Part shown: positions 1 through 8,078 of the stretch, one piece after another
Numbering within the stretch: the stretch's first letter is position 1
Layout of the letters: each line of letters begins with the position of its first letter
Assembly: GCA_045650565.1 (NCBI GenBank)
Contig: JAZRRG010000044.1
Span: forward strand, 62,001 to 126,000
Reading direction: 5' to 3'
DNA: 64,000 nucleotides
DNA from: SIG565 sp045650565
Lineage (GTDB): Bacteria > Bacillota > Clostridia > Oscillospirales > Acutalibacteraceae
Program-made: the position numbers and the translations under genes
The notes under the pieces: generated by a model
Database searches by the model: none
What the model saw: the letters and a program-made list of their open reading frames with translations, nothing else
Told to the model about the DNA's origin: nothing

Positions 1-539
1 GCGCCCTTGGCAGCTTTACCTTCTTTGCGGCGGATATGCTCATCAACATACTTGATGCCTTTACCCTTGTAGGGCTCCGGCGGACGCTTAGAGCGGATAT
101 CTGCTGCAAACTGGCCTACCATTTGCTTATCGGCACCGGAAATTATAATCTTGTTCGGGTTAGGAACATCGATTGTAATGCCCGGGATTTCTGATACAAT
201 TACCTGATGTGAAAAACCGAGGTTCATAACGAGGTCTTTACCCTGTTTTGCAACACGGTAACCAACACCGTTAACATCTAACTCTTTTGTGAAGCCCTTT
301 GTAACGCCTTCAACCATATTAGCGATGAGTGTGCGGGTAAGACCGTGAAGTGAACGGTGCTCCTTTGCATCACTCGGACGGCTAACAGTAATTACGTTAT
401 CCTCAAGCGTTACTGTTATAGCATCACTGAAAGTGCTTTTAAGCTCGGCTTTGGGTCCCTTTACAGTAACCTCGCAGCCGTTAATCTTAACCTCTACACC
501 TGCAGGAATTGCGATAGGTTTAAGTCCTATTCTTGACAT
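1..539 (-). CDS. rplF: 50S ribosomal protein L6, 3' end cut by window edge
   Basis: Large-subunit protein near the factor-binding site. Starts at ATG 539 (MSRIGLKPIAIP) and reads about 179 residues to the window edge, ending in the lysine-rich tail RRKEGKAAKGA. L6 is usually 178-182 residues, so only the last codon or so and the stop are missing. It is the most distal gene seen of the S10/spc operon and follows rpsH by 14 bases. The L6 signature GITIDVPNPNKI followed by a KYKGKGI-like segment is present. The identification is firm. Confidence 0.97.
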   Translation of the reverse strand, partial: MSRIGLKPIAIPAGVEVKINGCEVTVKGPKAELKSTFSDAITVTLEDNVITVSRPSDAKEHRSLHGLTRTLIANMVEGVTKGFTKELDVNGVGYRVAKQGKDLVMNLGFSHQVIVSEIPGITIDVPNPNKIIISGADKQMVGQFAADIRSKRPPEPYKGKGIKYVDEHIRRKEGKAAKG

Positions 540-553
540 TCCTCAGCACCTCC

Positions 554-952
554 TTACCACACGAAAGCAAGAACTTCGCCGCCAACATTGGCGATGCGTG
601 CCTGCTTATCAGTGATTATTCCCTTAGAGGTGGAAAGAATTGCAATACCGAGTCCCTTCATAACCTTGGGCATATCTTCTACGTTTGTATAGATACGAAG
701 ACCGGGTTTAGAAACTCTGCGAATTCCGGAAATAACCTGTGTTTTGTTCGGGCCGTACTTCAAGGTGATATGAATTACGCCCTGCTTTCCGTCCTCTACG
801 AACTGAAAGCCATTAATGTAACCTTCATCAAGTAAAATTTGGGCAATCGCCTTTTTTACATTTGATGCAGGTATATCAACCGAATCATGTTTTGCCGAAG
901 ATGCATTACGAATTCGTGTAAGCATATCAGCGATTGTATCGGTGATTTGCAT
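554..952 (-). CDS. rpsH: 30S ribosomal protein S8
   Basis: Primary 16S rRNA-binding protein of the small subunit, 132 residues, the normal length. Starts MQITDTIADMLTRIRNA, the standard S8 opening, and ends with a C-terminal STSKGIITDKQAR element typical of the family. It lies between rpsN and rplF as in the Firmicutes spc operon. S8 represses the spc operon in E. coli; no equivalent site was identified here. Confidence 0.98.
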   Translation of the reverse strand: MQITDTIADMLTRIRNASSAKHDSVDIPASNVKKAIAQILLDEGYINGFQFVEDGKQGVIHITLKYGPNKTQVISGIRRVSKPGLRIYTNVEDMPKVMKGLGIAILSTSKGIITDKQARIANVGGEVLAFVW

Positions 953-980
953 GACGTCAACCTCCTTTAGCCTTTGCTGC

Positions 981-1166
981 TTACCAGCTTGCCTTCTTTA
1001 CACCGGGTATCTCGCCCTTGTAAGCAAGCTCCCTGAAGCAGATACGGCAAATGCCGTACTTGCGAAGATAAGCATGCGGGCGGCCGCAGATTTTGCATCT
1101 GCTGTATTCTCTTGTTGAAAACTTAGCGGGACGTGCCTGCTTGATTTTCATAGATGTTTTAGCCAT
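981..1166 (-). CDS. rpsN: 30S ribosomal protein S14, zinc-binding type
   Basis: Short, 61-residue S14 with two CxxC knuckles (CKIC at 24-27 and CRIC at 40-43) that bind zinc. This type-Z form is the housekeeping S14 of most Firmicutes; zinc-independent forms are about 90-100 residues. It sits between rplE and rpsH. No paralogue without cysteines is seen in the window, so zinc dependence cannot be judged further. Confidence 0.98.
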   Translation of the reverse strand: MAKTSMKIKQARPAKFSTREYSRCKICGRPHAYLRKYGICRICFRELAYKGEIPGVKKASW

Positions 1167-1178
1167 AATTCCTTCTCC

Positions 1179-1718
1179 TTATTTCGCAAACGGAGCACCC
1201 ATAAGAGTAAGTAACTCACGTGCTTCTTCGTCGTTGTTCGCAGTTGTAACAAAAATAATGTCCATTCCACGAACCTTGTCTATCTTATCGTACTCAATTT
1301 CAGGGAAAATCAACTGCTCTTTAACGCCCATAGCATAGTTGCCACGACCATCAAATGCATTGGGGTTGATTCCTCTGAAGTCACGAACTCTCGGAAGGGC
1401 TATGTTGAAGAGCTTGTAAACAAACTCATACATTTTCTCTCCACGAAGAGTTGTTTTAACACCTATCGGCATACCTTCTCTGAGCTTGAAGTTCGCAACC
1501 GACTTCTTAGCACGGCAGGGTACTGCCTTTTGGCCTGTAATAGCGGCCAAGTCATTCATAATAGCATCGATAATCTTTGTATTATCCTTTGCTTCGCCGC
1601 AACCTACATTGATTATAACCTTATCGAGCTTCGGAATTTGCATGACGCTCTTGTAGTTGTACTTTTTCATCAATGCAGGAGCGATATTCTGTTTGTAATC
1701 GTCCTTCAATACTGACAT
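1179..1718 (-). CDS. rplE: 50S ribosomal protein L5
   Basis: 5S rRNA-binding protein of the central protuberance, 179 residues, full length. Recognisable family blocks are the GCGEAKDNTK region near residue 39, GQKAVPCRAKKSVANFKLREG around 80 and the FRGINPNAFDGRGNY segment near 115. Starts at ATG 1718, 19 bases after the rplX stop, in standard operon order. Confidence 0.98.
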   Translation of the reverse strand: MSVLKDDYKQNIAPALMKKYNYKSVMQIPKLDKVIINVGCGEAKDNTKIIDAIMNDLAAITGQKAVPCRAKKSVANFKLREGMPIGVKTTLRGEKMYEFVYKLFNIALPRVRDFRGINPNAFDGRGNYAMGVKEQLIFPEIEYDKIDKVRGMDIIFVTTANNDEEARELLTLMGAPFAK

Positions 1719-1737
1719 GTCATGTTTCTCCTATCTC

Positions 1738-2061
1738 TTAAAAGGTTTCGCCGCATTTTTTGCACATGCGGTCTTTTTTACCGTCAGCGTAAATCTTATG
1801 ACCTACACGGGTGGGCTTGCCGCACTTGGGGCAAACAACCTGTACCTTGCAAGCATAAACAGGGCTTTCGGTTTCGATTATTCCTGAAGGGTCTCCGGCC
1901 TTGCGGGGCTTAACATGCTTTTTAACAATGTTGATACCCTCAACAATTACCTTGCCTTCTTCAGGGCTTACTTCAAGTACCTTACCGGTCTTGCCACGGT
2001 CCTTGTCATCTCCTGTGAGAAGAATAACAGTATCGCCTGTTTTAACGTGAAGCTTATTCAT
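1738..2061 (-). CDS. rplX: 50S ribosomal protein L24
   Basis: Assembly-initiator protein with a KOW motif near the N terminus (HVKTGDTVILLTGDDKDRGKTG). 107 residues. The C-terminal part carries CPKCGKPTRVGH and CKKCGETF, two CxxC pairs typical of Firmicutes L24 and able to bind zinc. Situated between rplN and rplE. Confidence 0.98.
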   Translation of the reverse strand: MNKLHVKTGDTVILLTGDDKDRGKTGKVLEVSPEEGKVIVEGINIVKKHVKPRKAGDPSGIIETESPVYACKVQVVCPKCGKPTRVGHKIYADGKKDRMCKKCGETF

Positions 2062-2078
2062 TTGTAATTACCTCCCCA

Positions 2079-2447
2079 TTAAAGCACTTCCGGAGCGAGA
2101 GAAAGAATTTTTGTATAATCTTTATCTCTGAGCTCACGGGCTACCGGTCCAAAAATACGAGTTCCGCGTGGGTTTTTATCCTCACGGATTATAACTGCTG
2201 CATTTTCATCAAATCTGATGTATGTGCCGTCATTGCGACGAAGGCCTTTTGCAGAACGAACTACAACTGCCTTAACAACATCGCCCTTCTTAACTGTTCC
2301 GCCGGGAGCAGCTTTTTTAACAGAAGCCACGATTACATCGCCAATGTTGGCGTATCTCCTTTTGGAGCCTCCAAGTACACGGATACACATAATTTCTTTA
2401 GCACCGGTATTGTCGGCAACCTTAAGGTAACTCTGCTGTTGTATCAC
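2079..2447 (-). CDS. rplN: 50S ribosomal protein L14
   Basis: Subunit-interface protein, 122 residues, exactly the usual length. Opens MIQQQSYLKVADNTGAKEIMCIRVLGGS, the highly conserved L14 N terminus, and ends ARELRDKDYTKILSLAPEVL. Located between rpsQ and rplX in the operon. Confidence 0.98.
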   Translation of the reverse strand: MIQQQSYLKVADNTGAKEIMCIRVLGGSKRRYANIGDVIVASVKKAAPGGTVKKGDVVKAVVVRSAKGLRRNDGTYIRFDENAAVIIREDKNPRGTRIFGPVARELRDKDYTKILSLAPEVL

Positions 2448-2465
2448 AGTGGTTTCCTCCTTAAA

Positions 2466-2723
2466 CTACTTAGCCTTTTCAACTATTTGAGCTACACGCC
2501 ATCTCTTATCCTTAGATATTGGACGTGTTTCCATAATTAGAACTCTGTCGCCTATGCCACAGCTGTTGTCCTCATCATGAGCTTTAAGTCTAATAGTGTT
2601 CTTGATAATCTTCTTGTAAAGCGGGTGTTTAACGTTGTCTTCAATAGCAACTACAACGGTTTTATCCATTTTATTGCTTACAACCTTACCCACTCTTGTT
2701 TTACGAAGGTTTCTTTCGCTCAT
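2466..2723 (-). CDS. rpsQ: 30S ribosomal protein S17
   Basis: 16S rRNA-binding OB-fold protein, 85 residues. Shows the S17 signature GKVVSNKMDKTVVVAIE near residue 12 and the GDRVLIMETRPISKDKRW block near 58. Located between rpmC and rplN with short spacers on both sides. Confidence 0.98.
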   Translation of the reverse strand: MSERNLRKTRVGKVVSNKMDKTVVVAIEDNVKHPLYKKIIKNTIRLKAHDEDNSCGIGDRVLIMETRPISKDKRWRVAQIVEKAK

Positions 2724-2742
2724 TTAGCTTTACCTCCCTGAA

Positions 2743-2949
2743 TTAAGCATTTACGCTGTCTTTAATTTCAATCTCACGAATAATTGTCTTTACACGTGCG
2801 ATATCTTTTTTAACAGCGTTTATACGTGTCGGGTTATCGAGCTGATTAATGGCAAGCTGGAAACGAAGATTGAATAATTCTTCCTTGAGCTCTGCCAACT
2901 TCTTGTTGAGTTCCGGTAAAGTTAATTCTCTTATTTCCTTTGCATTCAT
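2743..2949 (-). CDS. rpmC: 50S ribosomal protein L29
   Basis: Small two-helix protein at the peptide exit tunnel, 68 residues, with the L29 core LKEELFNLRFQLAINQLDN. Its ATG at 2949 overlaps the rplP stop by one base (TAATG), implying translational coupling with rplP. Confidence 0.97.
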   Translation of the reverse strand: MNAKEIRELTLPELNKKLAELKEELFNLRFQLAINQLDNPTRINAVKKDIARVKTIIREIEIKDSVNA

Positions 2950-3374
2950 TATTGCTCACCACCCATTTCCTGCTTTGCAACAAACTTACATTTGATAGGA
3001 AGCTTGTTTGCTGCGAGACGCATAGCTTCACGAGCCAATTCCTCGCTAACGCCGCCGATTTCGAACATAATTCTGCCCGGCTTAACAACGGCTACCCAAT
3101 ATTCCGGTGAACCCTTACCTGAACCCATTCGAGTTTCGGCCGGCTTCTCTGTAATCGGCTTATCGGGGAAAATTTTAATCCATACCTTACCGCCACGTTT
3201 GATGTAACGTGTCATAGCGATACGGGCTGCTTCAATTTGGTTAGAGGTAATCCACGCCGGTTCTAACGCCTGAAGACCAAAATCGCCGTGAGATACTGTT
3301 GTACCTCTTGAAGCAGTACCGGTCAAACGACCACGATGCACTCTACGGTATTTTACACGCTTCGGTAATAACAT
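2949..3374 (-). CDS. rplP: 50S ribosomal protein L16
   Basis: Large-subunit protein needed for A-site tRNA positioning, 141 residues. Begins MLLPKRVKYRRVHRGRLTG and contains the conserved RMGSGKGSPEYWVAVVKPG block. Both ends are coupled by one-base TAATG overlaps: its start overlaps the rpsC stop, and its stop overlaps the rpmC start. Confidence 0.98.
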   Translation of the reverse strand: MLLPKRVKYRRVHRGRLTGTASRGTTVSHGDFGLQALEPAWITSNQIEAARIAMTRYIKRGGKVWIKIFPDKPITEKPAETRMGSGKGSPEYWVAVVKPGRIMFEIGGVSEELAREAMRLAANKLPIKCKFVAKQEMGGEQ

Positions 3375-4036
3375 TAGCGGGTTCCTCCTTCCTTGCGTGC
3401 CTTGGAATCATGGAGAACCTCACCCTTGTAAATCCAAACCTTAACACCTAAACGACCATAGGTTGTTGCAGCTTCTGCAAAACCGTAATCGATATCGGCA
3501 CGGATGGTCTGAAGCGGGATGGTTCCTTCATGATACTGTTCGCTTCTTGCAATTTCAGCGCCGCCGAGACGACCTGAAACCATAATCTTGATACCCTTTG
3601 CGCCAGACTTCATAGCACGGCTGATAGCCATCTTCATAGCACGGCGGAAGGATACACGCTTCTCGAGCTGCTCAGCAACGCTCTCAGCTACGAGTGTTGA
3701 ATTAACATCAGGATTCTTAACCTCAACAATGTTGATGTTTACAGGTTGACCAAGCTTCTTCTCGCATAAAGCACGAAGCTTTTCGATTTCAGAACCGTTA
3801 CGGCCAATTACAATACCCGGCTTTGCACAGTGAATGTGAAGGCGGATTTTTTCGCCGCTACGCTCGATTTCGATTTTCGGAACGCCTGCAGAATAAAGTG
3901 TCTTCTTCAAAAACTTGCGGAGGTTATAGTCCTCAACCAAAGTGTCTCCGAAAACCTTGTCATTGGCGAACCAACGGGAATCCCAGTTTTTAATTACGCC
4001 CACACGAAATCCGTGCGGATGAACCTTCTGTCCCAT
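3374..4036 (-). CDS. rpsC: 30S ribosomal protein S3
   Basis: mRNA-entry-channel protein, 220 residues, with a KH type 2 domain (GKPGIVIGRNGSEIEKLR-like stretch around residues 72-88) and the C-terminal S3 domain. Starts MGQKVHPHGFRVGV, the family hallmark. Its stop overlaps the rplP start by one base. It lies downstream of rplV. Confidence 0.98.
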   Translation of the reverse strand: MGQKVHPHGFRVGVIKNWDSRWFANDKVFGDTLVEDYNLRKFLKKTLYSAGVPKIEIERSGEKIRLHIHCAKPGIVIGRNGSEIEKLRALCEKKLGQPVNINIVEVKNPDVNSTLVAESVAEQLEKRVSFRRAMKMAISRAMKSGAKGIKIMVSGRLGGAEIARSEQYHEGTIPLQTIRADIDYGFAEAATTYGRLGVKVWIYKGEVLHDSKARKEGGTR

Positions 4037-4052
4037 AATTTAACCTCCTTTT

Positions 4053-4391
4053 TTAGTCTTCACGTTCTTTAAGAACGATGGTCATATGGCTTGTTCTCTT
4101 AAGAATGCGGTGTGCACGGCCGTGGTCCTTCGGACGAATTCTTTTGAGAATCGGTCCGGGGCATACGAAGCATTCCGCAACATAAAGCTTAGAAACATCC
4201 ATATTGTGATTGTTTTCGGCATTTGCCATTGCTGAAGCCAAAAGCTTCTCTAAATACTCACAAGCAGATTTGGGAGTAAATTTGAGAATGGCCATTGCCT
4301 TGTCAGCATCTTGATTACGGATGATATCCATAACAATTTTCACCTTACGGGGTGAAATACGAGCATATTTTAAAGTAGCTCTTGCTTCCAT
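4053..4391 (-). CDS. rplV: 50S ribosomal protein L22
   Basis: Exit-tunnel protein, 112 residues, opening MEARATLKYARISPRKVKIV. The long beta-hairpin that lines the tunnel corresponds to the GPILKRIRPKDHGRAHRI segment around residues 78-95. Lies between rpsS and rpsC. Confidence 0.98.
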   Translation of the reverse strand: MEARATLKYARISPRKVKIVMDIIRNQDADKAMAILKFTPKSACEYLEKLLASAMANAENNHNMDVSKLYVAECFVCPGPILKRIRPKDHGRAHRILKRTSHMTIVLKERED

Positions 4392-4410
4392 TGTTTACTC
4401 TCCCTTCTGC

Positions 4411-4683
4411 TTATTTAGTTGTTTTAGCACCGGCGTGACCCTTAAATGTTCTTGTGGGGGCAAACTCGCCGAGCTTGTGTCCAACCATATCCTCGGTTAC
4501 ATAAACCGGAACATGTTTACGTCCGTCGTGAACAGCAATTGTATGTCCAACGAAATCAGGGAATATGGTTGAAGAACGTGACCAGGTCTTGAGAACTCTC
4601 TTCTCGCCTGCTTCGTTCATTTCTATAATCCTTTTAAGCAACACCGGTTGCACGAAAGGACCTTTTTTAGTACTTCTACCCAT
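4411..4683 (-). CDS. rpsS: 30S ribosomal protein S19
   Basis: Small-subunit head protein, 90 residues. Contains the S19 blocks RSTKKGPFV near the N terminus, TWSRSSTIFPDFVGHTIAVHDG, and GHKLGEFAPTRTFKGH near the C terminus. Standard operon place between rplB and rplV. Confidence 0.98.
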   Translation of the reverse strand: MGRSTKKGPFVQPVLLKRIIEMNEAGEKRVLKTWSRSSTIFPDFVGHTIAVHDGRKHVPVYVTEDMVGHKLGEFAPTRTFKGHAGAKTTK

Positions 4684-4704
4684 AATTATTCTCCTTTACG
4701 CAGA

Positions 4705-5535
4705 CTACTTAGAACGACGCTTAACAATATACTTATCAGAGCGCTTCTTCTTATCCCTTGTTTTGTAACCGAGAGCAGGTTTACCCCACGGGGTTACAGG
4801 ACCGGGACGACCGATAGGTGATTTACCTTCACCACCACCGTGCGGGTGGTCATTCGGGTTCATTACAGAACCACGAACTGTCGGACGCCAACCCATATGA
4901 CGCTTACGACCTGCTTTACCGTAATTTACGTTGCTGTGCTCAGGATTACTTACCTGACCAACAGTAGCCATACAGTTTGCAGGAACGTTACGAAGCTCGC
5001 CAGACGGAAGTCTGAGTAAAGCCATACCGTTTTCCTTAGCCATAAGCTGTGCCATGTTACCGGCTGAACGGGCAAGCTGTGCGCCCTTACCGGGATAAAG
5101 TTCGATATTGTGAATAACTGTACCTACAGGGATGTTTGCAAGAGGAAGTGCGTTACCGGGTTTAATATCGGCATCGGGTCCGCTTACGATTACATCGCCT
5201 ACTTTAAGACCGATGGGAGCAATAATGTAGCTCTTAACACCGTCTGTGTACTGTACAAGTGCTATAAATGCAGAACGGTTCGGGTCATATTCAAGAGTCA
5301 TAACTGTAGCTTCGATACCGAAACGGTTACGCTTGAAATCGATAACTCTGTACTTTCTGCGGTTTCCGCCGCCTCTGTGGCGAACGGTGATGCGGCCATA
5401 GCTGTTACGACCTGCATTTTTCTTTAAGGGCTCAAGCAAACTTCTCTCAGGTGCTACCTTGGACAACTCGGAGTAATCCATTGTTGTCATACCACGGCGG
5501 CCGGGAGTAGTCGGCTTGTAATGTTTAATTGCCAT
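4705..5535 (-). CDS. rplB: 50S ribosomal protein L2
   Basis: Universal large-subunit protein required for subunit association and peptidyl transfer, 276 residues. Carries the N-terminal MAIKHYKPTTPGRRGMT and the C-terminal GVVMNP-type block (VRGSVMNPNDHPHGGGEGK), whose histidine is implicated in peptidyl transferase function. It is separated from rplW by an unusually long 97-base gap that holds a hairpin. Confidence 0.98.
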   Translation of the reverse strand: MAIKHYKPTTPGRRGMTTMDYSELSKVAPERSLLEPLKKNAGRNSYGRITVRHRGGGNRRKYRVIDFKRNRFGIEATVMTLEYDPNRSAFIALVQYTDGVKSYIIAPIGLKVGDVIVSGPDADIKPGNALPLANIPVGTVIHNIELYPGKGAQLARSAGNMAQLMAKENGMALLRLPSGELRNVPANCMATVGQVSNPEHSNVNYGKAGRKRHMGWRPTVRGSVMNPNDHPHGGGEGKSPIGRPGPVTPWGKPALGYKTRDKKKRSDKYIVKRRSK

Positions 5536-5564
5536 CTTGTTTCACTCTCCTATTTTGGCTTAGC

Positions 5565-5582
5565 GAAGCCGTTTTCGGCTTC
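5565..5582. repeat. hairpin in the rplW-rplB gap
   Basis: Perfect 7-bp inverted repeat, GAAGCCG then four T then CGGCTTC. An overlapping GGCTT/GAAGCC pairing at 5557-5570 would exclude the first one. It lies in the only long gap (97 bases) inside the ribosomal operon. No U-run follows on the minus strand, so it is not an ordinary terminator; it could be a processing or stabilising hairpin. Confidence 0.6.
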
Positions 5583-5632
5583 ATACATCACCTGAAATTA
5601 AATGTATTAATTTCAACGTGCTTCTTTACGGA

Positions 5633-5926
5633 TTACATTAAACCGTCAAAGAATTCAATCGGTTTAGAATCTGCTTTAAGGGTTACGATTGCCTTTTTCC
5701 AAGCTGATGTATAGCCGCTGTAACGACCCATACGTCTTGCCTGACCTCTAACCGAAATGGTGTTTACCTTTGCAACCTTTACCTTGAAGAGCTCTTCAAC
5801 AGCAGCTGCAATTTCGATTTTGTTGGCATTACGGTCTACCTTAAAGGTGTATTTCTTGTCAGCAATACCTGACATGCTCTTTTCGGTAATTACCGGAGCG
5901 ATAATGATGTCCTGTGCGGTTTTCAT
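5633..5926 (-). CDS. rplW: 50S ribosomal protein L23
   Basis: Exit-site protein that docks trigger factor and SRP, 97 residues. Shows PVITEKSMSG near the start and the YTFKVDRNANKIEIAAAVEELF core. Its start overlaps the rplD stop by one base (TAATG), so translation is probably coupled to rplD. Confidence 0.97.
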   Translation of the reverse strand: MKTAQDIIIAPVITEKSMSGIADKKYTFKVDRNANKIEIAAAVEELFKVKVAKVNTISVRGQARRMGRYSGYTSAWKKAIVTLKADSKPIEFFDGLM

Positions 5927-6549
5927 TATGCATACACCTCCTCAATTTTAGCCACAGCATCCTTAACGATTACGAGTGTATCAGCATTGATGATATCGTA
6001 AGTGTTAATGGTGTTTACCTGTGCAGATTTAACTCCCGCAATGTTAGCAATACTCTTAACTGCAAAAGCGTTGTTATCAGCTAATACAATGAGAGTTTTC
6101 TTTTGAGCGCCGATAGCACTTAAGCAATCGACAACTGTCTTTGTCTTGTACGAATCCATTTTGAGTTCGTCAAGAACGATGAGAGAGCTTGTAGCAACCT
6201 TATCAGAAAGGGCAGACTTAAGTGCAAGTCTTGCAACCTTTTTATTAAGGGAGTATGAGTAATCTCTCGGCTTCGGAGCATGAACGATACCGCCATGTCT
6301 CCACTGGGGTGCTCTTGTAGAGCCCTGTCTTGCGTGGCCTGTACCCTTTTGTCTCCACGGCTTTTTACCGCCACCGGAAACCTCGGTACGTGTTAAAGTG
6401 GACTGAGTGCCCTGGCGCTGATTTGCAAGATAGTTTACAACAGCCATATGCATTACAACTGCATTAGGTTCAATTCCGAAAATGGCATCGCTTAATGTAA
6501 TTTTTCCTACATTTTTACCCGCCATATCAACTACTGCTATATTAGGCAT
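5926..6549 (-). CDS. rplD: 50S ribosomal protein L4
   Basis: Exit-tunnel protein, 207 residues. The tunnel loop is visible as GGGKKPWRQKGTGHARQGS near residues 60-80, followed by APQWRHGGIVHAPKPRDYSY. In E. coli, L4 autoregulates the S10 operon through its leader; whether that holds here is not shown, although this operon has a structured leader at 7577-7847. Confidence 0.98.
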   Translation of the reverse strand: MPNIAVVDMAGKNVGKITLSDAIFGIEPNAVVMHMAVVNYLANQRQGTQSTLTRTEVSGGGKKPWRQKGTGHARQGSTRAPQWRHGGIVHAPKPRDYSYSLNKKVARLALKSALSDKVATSSLIVLDELKMDSYKTKTVVDCLSAIGAQKKTLIVLADNNAFAVKSIANIAGVKSAQVNTINTYDIINADTLVIVKDAVAKIEEVYA

Positions 6550-6566
6550 TTAAAACACTCCTTCCT

Positions 6567-7196
6567 TTAAGCTTTAACGCTATCGAAAAGAACAACGATG
6601 CCGCCCTTAGGACCGGGAACCGCGCCCTTAACTGCGATGATGTTGTTTTCAGCGTCAACCTTAACTACACTTAAATTCTGAACGGTTACACGCTCGTTAC
6701 CTAAATGACCGGCCATTTTCTTACCTTTAAATACACGTGCCGGGTCGATAACGCCCAAAGAACCGCCGTGACGGTGTACGGGGCCTGTACCGTGTGACTC
6801 TTTAAGACGGCTGAAGTTCCAGCGCTTAATTACACCTGCATAGCCCTTACCCTTTGAAGTACCACGTACATCCACTGCATCACCCTCAGCGAATATGTCT
6901 GCCTTAATAATATCGCCGACATTCAAACTGCTGGTATCGTCTAAACGGAATTCGCGGAGTACCTTCTTGGGTGCTACATCGCCTTTTGCAAAGTGGCCCT
7001 TCATAGGACCGTTTACCTTAGAAGCTTTTAAATCGCCATAGCCGATTTGTACTGCTTCATAACCGTCGTTTTCAACTGTCTTCTTTTGAGCAACCACACA
7101 GGGACCTGCTTCAATTACAGTTACGGGAACAACGTTACCGTTCGCATCGAAAAGCTGGGTCATACCAAGCTTTTTACCTACGATTGCCTTTTTCAT
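6567..7196 (-). CDS. rplC: 50S ribosomal protein L3
   Basis: Large-subunit assembly protein, 209 residues. MKKAIVGKKLGMTQLFDANG is the canonical N terminus, and the FSRLKESHGTGPVHRHGGSLG loop reaching towards the peptidyl transferase centre lies near residue 130. Second gene of the operon, 68 bases downstream of rpsJ. Confidence 0.98.
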   Translation of the reverse strand: MKKAIVGKKLGMTQLFDANGNVVPVTVIEAGPCVVAQKKTVENDGYEAVQIGYGDLKASKVNGPMKGHFAKGDVAPKKVLREFRLDDTSSLNVGDIIKADIFAEGDAVDVRGTSKGKGYAGVIKRWNFSRLKESHGTGPVHRHGGSLGVIDPARVFKGKKMAGHLGNERVTVQNLSVVKVDAENNIIAVKGAVPGPKGGIVVLFDSVKA

Positions 7197-7264
7197 TTTT
7201 TATCCTCCTTTGGTTATTGGTTGGGTCACCCCAACATGACCACACCGCATAGATACCTTAATTA

Positions 7265-7576
7265 TTAAAGCTTAATTTCGATTTCTACGCCGGCGGGAAG
7301 CTCAAGACTTGTCAGAGCTTCAACGGTTTTGTTTGAAGGTCTGAGAATGTCGATAAGCCTTTTGTGAGTTCTTGTTTCGAACTGCTCACGGCTGTCCTTA
7401 TACTTATGAACAGCTCGTAGGATGGTTACAACTTCCTTCTCTGTCGGGAGCGGAACCGGACCCGATACACGTGCGCCTGTACGTTTAGCGGTTTCCACAA
7501 TCTTATCTGCGGACTGGTCTACAAGTGCGTGGTCGTAACCCTTGATTCTGATACGAATCTTTTCTTTTACTGCCAT
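7265..7576 (-). CDS. rpsJ: 30S ribosomal protein S10
   Basis: First gene of the operon, 103 residues. Starts MAVKEKIRIRIKGYDHALVDQSADKIV and contains the signature GPVPLPTEKEVVTILRAVHKYKDSREQFE. S10 is also NusE, the transcription antitermination factor, so its gene position links ribosome and elongation-complex supply. It is preceded by a purine-rich ribosome binding site (complement of 7585-7590) and a leader of about 270 nt. Confidence 0.98.
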   Translation of the reverse strand: MAVKEKIRIRIKGYDHALVDQSADKIVETAKRTGARVSGPVPLPTEKEVVTILRAVHKYKDSREQFETRTHKRLIDILRPSNKTVEALTSLELPAGVEIEIKL

Positions 7577-7847
7577 GGATAGTCGCCTCCTTAAAATAGT
7601 TGGCGGGCAAAACTTACACCGTGCCGTGTGTTTCTTTTAGGCACATTATAAAACCGGATACACTGGGGTTACAGCAAAATCCGGGTACGGCAGTTTCCTG
7701 CCGCTGCACTCGACGGCTCGCAAGTTACCGTTTTGTGCGGGTACTAAGTTTCTTTCGCCCGGTTTAAAATCGGACATACTCCGCGGAAATTTCCCCACTC
7801 GAAGTGGGCCACCTCCCGCATCAACGCATATCTATACGCATAGCGTA
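7577..7847 (-). promoter_or_regulatory. structured 5' leader of the S10 operon
   Basis: About 270 nt of non-coding transcript between the promoter and rpsJ. Visible perfect hairpins are 7686-7691 with 7696-7701 (six GC-rich pairs, TTTC loop) and 7792-7797 with 7801-7806 (six pairs, CGA loop). A longer near-perfect pairing of ACCGGAT at 7650-7660 with ATCCGGGT at 7677-7684 encloses more sequence. The length and folding suggest regulation by a ribosomal protein or antitermination; the mechanism is inferred and no known leader class was recognised. Confidence 0.55.
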
Positions 7848-7854
7848 CTTGGGT

Positions 7855-7883
7855 ATAATAACATACATTTTACAAAAATGCAA
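7855..7883 (-). promoter_or_regulatory. sigma-A promoter of the S10 operon
   Basis: On the minus strand, TTGCAT (7878-7883) and TATTAT (7855-7860) are separated by exactly 17 bases. The spacer and surrounding DNA are AT-rich. It points at rpsJ, and no other well-spaced pair was found upstream of the operon. Confidence 0.75.
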
Positions 7884-8019
7884 GTCTTTTTTTGAAAAAT
7901 TTTTATTTACATTCTAATAAAAATCGGCGCCTATACATTATTATATATATAAGGCGTTCAGTCTTTTCTTACAAAATAAAAAATAATACTTTTTTTCGTG
8001 ATAAATAGCAAGAAAGCTA

Positions 8020-8048
8020 TTGCTTTTGGTGATAAATTTTGATATAAT
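8020..8048 (+). promoter_or_regulatory. sigma-A promoter of the beta-helix operon
   Basis: TTGCTT (8020-8025), a 17-base spacer and a consensus TATAAT (8043-8048), just upstream of the ribosome binding site at 8066-8071. An inverted repeat AATAGC-6-GCTATT (8004-8021) abuts and overlaps the -35 box and could be an operator. Confidence 0.8.
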
Positions 8049-8078
8049 CTAACAAAGATTGTCTTGGGAGGTTTTTTT

